The translations under genes were made by a program, and so were the position numbers. A model generated the notes under the pieces. The model was not told the origin of the DNA and did not search any database. It saw nothing but the letters and a program-made list of their open reading frames with translations. 64,000 bases of DNA from Ancylostoma caninum. Its lineage: Eukaryota > Nematoda > Chromadorea > Rhabditida > Ancylostomatidae. Each line of letters opens with the position of its first letter. Position 1 is the first letter of the stretch. This document shows, in pieces, positions 56,190 through 64,000 of the stretch. The DNA is taken from NCBI GenBank assembly GCA_037903475.1, contig JBAJFG010000314.1:1922001-1986000 (forward strand), written 5' to 3'.

Positions 56190-57156
56190 CCGAGCCCGGA
56201 AAAAGTGATAGTCGGTAGGGGAGAGGTCTGGAGAGTAAGGTGGGTGAGGGAGAACTCGATGCCTAACTGCGTCAGTTTTTGCCGGGTGAGTTTTGAAGTG
56301 TGAGGCCCAGCGTTATCCTGAAGCTGGAGAGGCCCACCTCTGTTTACCACTGCCAGCCACATTTGTCGCAACTTTTCATACACCAAGTCTAAATCACAAC
56401 AGTAAGACTCTGATTTAACAGCCTGACCAAGTTGCAGAAGGCTATAATGAATAACACCCTTACAACACCACCAAACTGTCAACATGATCTTTCTAGGGTG
56501 AAGATCTGGTTTAGGGAAGCTTGGAGGGTAGAGAACTTGTCTACCCATACATAACCACGTTTCTTATTATAGGAGCCATTTTTCATCTACAGTTAATAAA
56601 CAGTCAAGAAATGGCTCGATTTTCTGGCGAACGAGGAGGTTAGAACAGATCTCGTAGCGGGTGGATTACTGGTCATCGGTCAGATAATGGGGTGTTCACT
56701 TCGTTCACCTGGCGCCAACGTACGATTAGTAGTATCGGGTTTCGTTTCCACCGCTGCTCTCAGTGCTTGATCATCCAGCGACATGCTTCGACCACGACCG
56801 GGTTTATCTTCGAGATCAAAATCGCCGGAAAACAACTTTGCGAACCAGCACCTCACTGTCCTTTCGGAAAGAGAATCCACGCCAAAAGCAAGCGCTATAT
56901 TACGGGCTGCTTCCGCAGCAGAATGGCTGATTTTGAACTCGTACAACATGATCACTCAAAAATCGCGTCGGCTCACCATTTTTCGCGACCCTATAAAAAG
57001 TCCAGGGAAGAGCTAGCCAGATTATTGAAGAAGCACCTGAAAGAGCAGGACAAACCCTACCAGGAGCTAGCACAAGTTGGCTTGAAGTTGTTGATTTGGT
57101 CAAGAAAAGTTTTTTTTCAAGCATACCGTAAAACGGCCATTATTTTCGTAACAACC
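56190..57156 (-). pseudogene. mariner transposase pseudogene inserted in the Penelope-like element
   Basis: The 5' terminal repeat TAGGTTGTTACGAAAATAAT (read on the - strand) lies at about 57158-57139. The coding start ATG is at 56979 (MVSRRDF, then an in-frame stop). It continues VIMLYEFKISHSAAEAARN, SERTVRCWFAKL and GDFDLEDKPGRGR (HTH domain), then a deletion. Next are EPFLDCLLTVDEKW (first Asp), MLTVWWCCKGVI, LQDNAGPHTS (second Asp) and, in another frame, PYSPDLSPTDYHFFRAR (third Asp). The C-terminus and 3' terminal repeat are absent; Penelope sequence resumes directly after FRAR at about 56190. So the copy lost its 3' end after insertion. Confidence 0.78.
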
Positions 57157-58129
57157 TAATATATTACGCACTAACTGCTTTTTGATGTTATCGTTTACCA
57201 GAATGCATCATTTTGCAGTTGTGCTTGTACTAGACATTTACTTAGTTCATCATTCGCCTCATCAGTCCCAAAAGGAAAACATAGCGGGAGTTTGTTCTCA
57301 TGTGAAATATCCGAAATTAGAGCGGGTCGTTTAGCTGTTGTGTACCCGTTATAGCTTGCCATGCTTGATGCTAACTGGAGCAACTCTTGGCGCTCAGCTT
57401 CATCAGTGCAAACTGGGTAGCGGTCCCAAACACATTACGTGAAACGACGCATTTCACAGCTGTAGGATGTGCGGAAGTCGCGTTCAAAATGATGTTCTTT
57501 CTTAGAACTGGTCTTGAATTAGTCCATTTTACCTTAATCATGCTGTCGTTAGGACTTTTTGGGTTTTCTCGTGTAAACCTGATGTAATGTGACTGCTGTC
57601 TGAGGATGTTGAAACACTCGTTCAATCCGGACTGTGTTGAGGTGGCGATGCAACATTCATCAAAATAGAGGCAATACGTCAAGGGCAAACGCGCCAACAC
57701 CTGTTCCTCCACTTACGAAGCAAACCGCGAAGATAGGTGCGAACCTTGGACCCATAACAATCTGGGTAAAGCACTGCCCGGACCACTTGCAAACATGACA
57801 GTTTAGAAGTTCATTGACCAACGCAGTTGTGTCTGCTACGACCATCCCGTACATCTCAATAGTCGAAGCATGCATTTTCAGCACGTCCGCTACTGCTTGT
57901 AACGCTGCGTTATTCTGAACATTTTTATGCAAGGAAGTCACGTCGAGTCATTCCAAGACACAGTTTTGATTAAATTTTGTTTTGCGCAGATGTTCAAGAA
58001 ATTGACGCGTGCTTGTGAAATGGGAGGGCACCTCTTCTAAAGGCTGGCTCACACTTTTCCGCAAAGACCATGAGATACGGTAGGTTGGATCCAACACACT
58101 TCGGTATAGGCCTTGATTTAAAGGCATTC

Positions 58130-58215
58130 GCAGACATATGTGTCGCAGACATATGTATTCTACATATTCGTATATTCTACATATTACGTACATATTCGCA
58201 GACATATGTATCCTG
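58130..58215. repeat. Short repeats of GCAGACATATGT and ATTCTACATATT
   Basis: GCAGACATATGT occurs three times (about 58130, 58145, 58198) and TATTCTACATATT twice in 85 bp. This is a small local duplication within the Penelope-like remnant. Confidence 0.65.
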
Positions 58216-58700
58216 TATCACGCTGGGAGACTTTGTGGATCCTTAGTAGGCTGTAAAATAGGATTGTCGAGCTTGAGACGAGCAAACCGACTTTCCAGTC
58301 TGACCAATCGCGGCAGTTAATTCCCCGCATTATGCCATGAATCCTTCCTCAGTTGCGAGACCGTCTATAGTATCATCTTTCAGGTGGAGCTCAGTGATTT
58401 TGCGATCCAACGATTGCAGTATGACAACTAACTCTACACCTTTATGACTCATCCAGACTCAAATTGTGTCGTTTCTTTCTAACTATCACAGTTTCTCTAA
58501 ACAACTTCCACTGTTCGTGTGTGATGTTGCTGTAACGGTACTTTTTATATTTGTTGTAGACATCAAGTACCGCTGATGGCAATACGCGAAATACAACATC
58601 AACTTCAAAATTAGGCTCCGGCTCTTTGTAAAAGAGGCGCGGAAAAGTAACCCTGAGCAACAACCTTTTGCTAACTAGCGAAGGTGTTGTGCTCGACTAT

Positions 58701-61700
58701 CACTTTTCGCCTCTTCGCGGAAAAGTTCTCTCGACCGCTGAAGCCCTCCTACTAGGTTGCGGGACGTTACTGCATTCACAATGGGGGCCGATGAGGAGGA
58801 AAGACGGAGGCTATATATTTCTAGAGCATATATGACGCTGCTCACTAATTTATCCTATGTAGTAAAAATGCAATTTAGAGAATGAGTGACCACAAACCGG
58901 ACGGTTCGAGTTATGCCACCTTTCTTTAACTTCGTTTTGTTTTGCGTTGTACGTTTTTTTTTTCTTTTTCATCGGCGCACCTTTGAGTGCATTAAAATAA
59001 AATAAAACAAACATTGCATGAGGCTAACCAAATTTGGGCGAAGTAATCTAGAGGCCATTCTTATTTTCATGATGCTTTCTTTCTCCCCATTATTGTAGAG
59101 CGGTCTTAAGCACAAGCATCAAACTCTTTCATCCAAAATTTTGATTACGCCGTTTTTCTCTCCGGAGTGTAAAGCGAATTGTAGTGGGATTTCTTCCGCT
59201 GTGACTAGAAAAATCAACTGTTTGCGAACACTGATCGTTAGAATTTTGAGGCGAGTTACTCTGGAAACCACACCAGTCTGTCCCTGTGCGGAAAACGCCT
59301 CAATTTTGTTGGCCGAATTCTACGGGAAGATGAAGACCTCGCAGAGGTCTCTTTATTCGCCCAATATGTAGGACAAATCCGGCTCTCATAAACCGCCCGT
59401 TATTAAGTCACAAGAATGTCAACTGGGCGAGAACCGAATTGTGAAAGTCAGTGACCTCTGGCAATGCCCGACTCAGTTCTCTGCCTCGTAGTCCATAGAT
59501 TTCTGGAGTCGAGCTCCTGCTGTAGAAACGCCAAAAGCCCGGCGACTGTTGTGGTGCATGGTTCGACTTATACCTTCAGTTATTTGATTTTTTACTTTTT
59601 CTAAAACTTTTTTTCCGAAAATTTCAAAACAGTGGAAACTTAATTTACAACCTAATATGTAGTTGGCAGCGTAAAATTAGTATATAAAACACGCAAGAGA
59701 CCCACGAATTTGTGTGATTTTTCCACGCATCCAATCTCACTGAGAAGAAAGTTTACGAGTCCTGGCATCTGAATGCCACGCTCCCAGTTCAAAAGCAGTG
59801 TTTCACCCCCCTATCGTGTATGAGGTTTTAGCGGATTTTGAATCTCCTCGATGCGCTGAATACGGCAGTATAGTGCATCAAATATCACAACACGACTTCT
59901 AAACTCATCATTCAGACCGGATTTGGAGCAGTTTGTCGAGCTGAGAGGACGCGTGAAGACGTTGATCTTAGCGATCGGACACGTCCTGACGTGTCCGATC
60001 GTTGCAGACGTGGAGGGCAGCCAGCACAATCAGGGACCCCTCTGCCCACGTGGTCCTTCAACTGCGATTTCGGACCCTCCAAAAACAGGGTTTTTGTCAT
60101 TTTTAAGCGTTTTAACATACATTATTGGAATCATCGTGACCAAGAAGGTCCAGATCTGTTGATATCATTAACCCACGAAACGAGGTGATACATTGCCTTT
60201 AAGTATGTATTTGTGCACTAGCTGTCGTGCACGTGATCCCACGTGGCAGACACCGCATGTTCGACCGGTCGTGCACGCTGTCGTGAATGTGTCAGTGAAC
60301 TGTTCCGAACCCCCACTCACAAGCATTGAAAAGTGGCTTTGCGAGTTACCTATGCGGTGTTTATTGTTACATTCACGGTCGCAGGTCATGTAAGGAATTT
60401 CGAATATACATGCTGTATCACCTGGGCAAGACCCATGCAACAATCGAATTCCAGGAAATGGTCATGAACTTGGGTAACTGAACCGGAACTACAAGTGCCA
60501 TTCGACTACTAATCAAAATTCCGGCCCATGAAATGCCGTCTCATCATATTCACAATCGGAAGACGTTTTCGTGACCATTTCGTGGCCCAGTCGTGCTACT
60601 ATCAGGCTACCACTACTCCTAGTCGATAGATCTTTTCCTATGAGAGAAAAAGTTCAAAAACTATGGTGGAACCGAAATTCGGGCGAACTGTGATTTCAAG
60701 CCACGGAGCAGCGATATACCCGGAGAGCCAGTCACTTTCTACACAGAAATGTTGAAGGATCTTTGATACTAATTATGAACAGGCTTCTGATGGAGGCGTT
60801 GTTGCATCTCTTTTAGAGGGGATTCTTCTCCACACAAAACGTACATACATTCCAGGTTTAATCCCTAATACAATACTTGGGAAAGTACGAGAAAATACCG
60901 ACTTTTACGAAGTGCGGTATGGTTGCCGTGCAGAACTTTTTTACTATTAAGAACTACAGGGCACATCATGGGAAATTGTCAATTTTGTCGACAGTAATGG
61001 AAAAACGATTTCCGAAAGTTCCCAAGCTGCTGCGTTAGAGCGGAACGGTTGAGTTGTACAGACGGGATTGAAAAAAAAAAGTTGATAGCACGGTCTTTAC
61101 TGTCACCTATTTTCCTAACGCATTTGGATATTTGACTTATTTCGCTGCTTTCTTGGAAAAGAGAAAGCAGTAACAGAAGGAAAAGTCTGCCTACTACACA
61201 AACATTTCTGAAGAAAATATGTACATTATGGCAAAGTATTAAACTAAGTAGTGGAAACTGAAGCCATAATTGGAAATTTCGGAGTGAAGAGGATCAATAA
61301 CAAGTGAAGCAGAAGTACTGAGAGAAACAGTACACTGAATTATGTACATTGAATGACGAAGTCACATGTCGTTCAAGAATAGAGGGGCAGCACGAGCAAC
61401 TTATATCTATTCTATCGCATCTTGCTTAAAAGGTTGACAGTGCGACTTTTTTTAATAGTTACTGGGATTATTGTCACGGCAATGAAACATTCAAACCTTC
61501 AGAAATGAGCATTATAATAGCGGCTGCTTCCAAGACGTCAGCACCAATTTTCAACTTACCATTCAAATAGTATTCGTTACGTGTTCTTCTCTGTTCTTTG
61601 TCGAGATCTTGAGTAGATCCCCCTTAGCGAGTGGTACTTCTTTGAGGTAGCGCCGACCTTGGTCTACAAGGAGCACGCATGAGATAATCCGGGTTGAAAT

Positions 61701-61784
61701 CGGTGCTACATGAAGGTACTCCCATCTCATTGTGCGTGGAAGCTTTCAAACTGATCGCCACAAGCCCTGCACCATTCTCCTCTC
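58701..61784. other. Intergenic region, no gene recognised
   Basis: Contains a perfect hairpin at 59972-60001. Near 60225-60285 it has GTCGTGCACGTGATCCCACG and GACCGGTCGTGCACG, related to the GAGCACG.GGTCCCAC motifs near 26780 and 27130. A stretch near 59840-59885 resembles the Helitron internal repeat (CTCGATGCGCTGAATACG). Open frames lack family signatures. Confidence 0.4.
59972..60001. repeat. Perfect 13-bp hairpin
   Basis: Arms CGATCGGACACGT (59972-59984) and ACGTGTCCGATCG (59989-60001) around a CCTG loop. It has no poly-T tract and a eukaryotic setting, so it is not called a terminator. Confidence 0.8.
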
Positions 61785-62105
61785 GTGGACTGGATCGCTA
61801 TTCTGCAGAAGTACGCTTTAATTTCGGACATGCATAAGCAAGATTTTTCGGATGTTGTCTCTTTTGTAGAATCGTTTCGCTGCATCGATAATTATGCTTC
61901 ATCCTATATTTGTTTACCCATGACATATTTAATTCCTCTCTTCCGCAACGACAATGCACTAAAAATAAAAAGAAAGGATGGCGTAAGTTTGTGCATGATT
62001 CTGTGTAATGTTCTCAGCTTTCATAGTTGCATCTACATGGCATGCAGGTCGTCGAGCAAATCTGTTTTGCTCTTAAAACCCTTCAAGATCATGCTTCTGC
62101 GCTGA
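61785..62105 (+). pseudogene. Possible diverged 3' part of another chemoreceptor
   Basis: An open frame contains YICLPMTYLIPLF, reminiscent of TM6 (compare FFLCLPTALVVL of gene 3). It then has LCMILCNVLSFHSCIYM and LLLKPFKIMLLR before a stop, resembling the TM7 segment and the .KPYR.. signature. There is no exon break where the family has one, and the SPAH motif is absent. It may be a relic of a receptor gene between genes 3 and 4, or chance similarity. Confidence 0.25.
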
Positions 62106-62242
62106 AGGCTTTTGCAGTATTGTTGGTTGGAAACTTCAATTCATATTACACCTGCTCTTCATGATTGAATTCTTGTTTACGTGGTTATTTGTTCACCTGA
62201 CCCTGTGTTGACACTGAAACAAACCGTAGTGAATCTGCTGCG

Positions 62243-62395
62243 ATGTCGTTTTCTCCATTTAAGTTCATCACTAACGACTTAGTCAAGGCTATCGGAGGTG
62301 TAAACGTCATTCTTGATGTCTTTGCATGTTATATAATTGTACGGCATTCAACGACAGCCATGGCGCAATACAAGTGGATCCTTCTGTTGATGACG
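62243..62395 (+). CDS. Srh/Sri-type chemoreceptor GPCR, gene 4 (exon 1 only)
   Basis: The 153-bp exon, ATG to a GTATGT donor, is the same length as exon 1 of genes 2 and 3. It encodes FITNDLVKAIGGVNVILDVF (TM1), then YIIVRHSTTAMAQYKWILL, nearly identical to its paralogs. No 129-bp exon 2 was found in the remaining 1.6 kb. The gene therefore continues beyond the window, as the large introns of its paralogs would allow, or it is a fragment. Confidence 0.72.
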
Positions 62396-64000
62396 GTATG
62401 TCAAAATTTTCGAAGTTCATTCTGCTCCAAATTTTTTGCAACGAGGTGGAAGTGCTTGCCGGCCTACTACATCATGTCAAATCATGAAGCCATTCTACTT
62501 CGTGAGAAACCGGCAACTATACGCTACGCCTGAATAGCGTCGCGCACTGTTCTGTTGCTAGCATATGTTCTTTTACTTTGTAGTTGACAGCCGACTCGCG
62601 CCAGAGTAGCTTCCTTTTTGGCACTGTTCCGATAGTCCCTCTCCGAATTTTTGAGACCAAAAGTTTCGTCCAAACTTCGCATAGCGGGGTCATTTGATGT
62701 GCTGAACACGAATATCATATCCCTTTTGTGCCATGAATTCATTTTTTCAGGATTACGGTAGAGATGCTATAGATACGGTACACCAGGCCATTCTCTCCAA
62801 TCTTGATTAGAGTACTTGCTTTCTACGCCAAACACGATTATCGTATCCGATTTGTACCGTAACCCCATTTTCGTAGTGATTTGATAGGTATACCGAGTTT
62901 AGAAATACCTTTCTCAAAAAAAAGAGTAGTGACCAACGCCTGATCAACCTCTCTATACAAAGACTCTGAGGGGATTCTGTGAGGTACTTTATCCACAGTA
63001 CATCTGCCGTAACCACACAAAAACGGAGTTACGGCACAAAAGGATAACGTACTCGGGTTCAGCACTTCAAGAACCCCCACCCCAGGCGACGTTCGGCGGA
63101 AAAAATTTTCCTCAAAGTTTTAGAGCAGAACTAGGCGAAAATTGCCCCAATTTTTGATTAGTTCCTACAACAACTCGGTTTTCCGGTCTTTAGGAATAGT
63201 GCGTGTTGCGAACAATTTGAATTTTCCATTCAGCAAACGGGAGGTTATATACTGGTCATATACTTATTCAGACTTTGGGCTTTTTTGAATAGTCAACATT
63301 TTGAAAAATCAATTTTCGAATTACTTCTAGTGGATGATTTCAAATTTTGCCAACATTTTTCTTGTAACAGCTGCTGTTTGCGGAGCACAGATTTATGCAA
63401 AGATCTACTATATATTTCTCACAAATAACGACTAGTACAAATAGCGGAATCTTCTGCAATGCAAGTGAATACCTACTTTACTGCCTTTAAAGAGCCATAA
63501 AATTCACATTGTTGGATATGTTGCGCACATTTTGCGCAAACATTTCTTGGATATTCCTAGAGGAATAGGGGAATAAAGATTTGCCATTCCCAGTTTGGAA
63601 TTTCCATAGAGCCTACCGTTCCCTTAGAACCCCTTGAGAGCGTAGCTCATGGGTAGGTCATTAGCTCTCTCCAAGATATCAAACCAGCAAGTAATAAAAG
63701 TCTTACAAACTCCGTAACTGTGTTCTGCTCCTCGCTTCAACTACATACAATAGTTACTGATACCATCTCAGTCGGCAAAGTCCAAAGATTGACGTACAAG
63801 GTTCAAGAAGCCAACCTGGAGGAACTTATATCATTCCAAGAATTTTTCACGCATTTTCACTACTATTTTCGTGAAGGAGACCTAATACAGAAAGAGCAAA
63901 GCTAGTCAGGAACCCCGAATCTCTCCATTCCATTTTGCTCACCTTGCACCTGTAGTTAGCACTCTACTGTCCCACCTGCTGCTTCGTCGCCTAGGTAGAG
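62396..64000. other. Putative intron 1 of gene 4, with an imperfect foldback
   Basis: TGCTGAACACGAATATCATA then TCCCTTTTGTGCC (about 62700-62732) pairs with GGCACAAAAGGATAACGTAC then TCGGGTTCAGCA (about 63034-63066) with a few mismatches. The loop is about 300 bp. This may be a decayed foldback element. No exon was recognised up to the end of the window. Confidence 0.4.

Larger units (their letters stand above)
55870..58700 (-). pseudogene. Penelope-like element (RT + GIY-YIG), decayed, with mariner inside
   Basis: Penelope-like elements encode a telomerase-like RT joined to a GIY-YIG endonuclease. Read on the - strand: an N-terminal part (58663-58442, VTFPRLFYKEPEPNFEVDVV), the finger region with TYRISWSLRKSV and FTSTRQFLEHLRKTKF (about 58090-57960), and VTSLHKNVQNNAAL. 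Then come MGPRFAPIFAVCF, LPLTYCLYFDECCIATSTQS (about 57690-57630), ATSAHPTAVKCVVSR, ASYNGYT and LPLCFPFGTDE. After the mariner interruption, REGDC-like sequence leads into MIYQIKCSECNALYTGETGR (about 56150-56090), the GIY-YIG core, and a degraded C-terminus to about 55870. The RT active site reads YFDE instead of Y.DD, and several frameshifts and stops exist, so it is dead. Confidence 0.78.

Noticed and set aside
59972..60001. Hairpin resembling a rho-independent terminator
   Set aside because: No T tract follows and the setting is eukaryotic.
63490..63500. ACTGCCTTTAAAG resembling a right end of the TTAA family
   Set aside because: A matching inverted left end was not found in the window, so a full element cannot be supported.

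Overview
The window looks like nuclear DNA of a nematode, probably a strongylid or hookworm-type parasite. This is inferred from four signs. It holds a cluster of nematode-specific seven-transmembrane chemoreceptor genes of the Srh/Sri type, with TTTCAG-like splice acceptors. Their introns are large (up to about 4.4 kb) and filled with transposons. The set of mobile elements fits (RTE, CR1-like, Penelope-like, mariner, Tc1, Helitrons and many short inverted-repeat elements). There is no operon-like or bacterial organisation, and no rRNA, CRISPR array or credible tRNA gene was seen.

The host genes are at least four paralogous chemoreceptor genes, all on the + strand. Gene 1 is at 3195-7138 (five 3' exons; 5' exons not found). 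Gene 2 is at 11099-18062 (seven exons, 334 aa). Gene 3 is at 48662-55781 (seven exons, 343 aa). Gene 4 starts at 62243, with only exon 1 recognisable before the window ends. Exon lengths (153, 129, 103, 116, 222-228, 88 bp, then a last exon of 188-221 bp) and intron phases are the same wherever they can be compared, so the cluster arose by tandem duplication. A weak 3' exon candidate of a fifth receptor lies at 61785-62105. A set of candidate exons for an unidentified membrane protein lies on the - strand at 44410-45129.

Most of the rest is mobile or repeated DNA. An apparently full-length RTE retrotransposon (18320-21742, - strand) has a 12-bp target duplication. A CR1-like retrotransposon with two intact ORFs (37728-41968) sits inside a non-autonomous Helitron (36919-42131), and a sister Helitron at 30956-32049 shows the uninterrupted state. 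A decayed Penelope-like element (55870-58700, - strand) is broken by a decayed mariner. Two further mariner remnants (23985-24925 and 47660-48330), a Tc1-like pseudogene split by a 1.27-kb insertion (7980-10290) and a CR1/Jockey RT fragment (50905-51900) are present. Short non-autonomous elements include three TTAA-flanked elements with AGGCAG termini, a hAT-type element with an 8-bp duplication, two TA-flanked elements, and three elements built from dispersed GC-rich or palindromic motif copies.

The least familiar structure is a dispersed composite repeat. A conserved head of about 190 bp, beginning with a stem-loop, is followed with constant polarity by an array of 59-61-bp units. It occurs at five loci (about 326-1105, 15405-16040, 45430-46545, 49806-50060 and 51960-52150) in both orientations. 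No replicase, CRISPR, toxin or virus-derived system was recognised.
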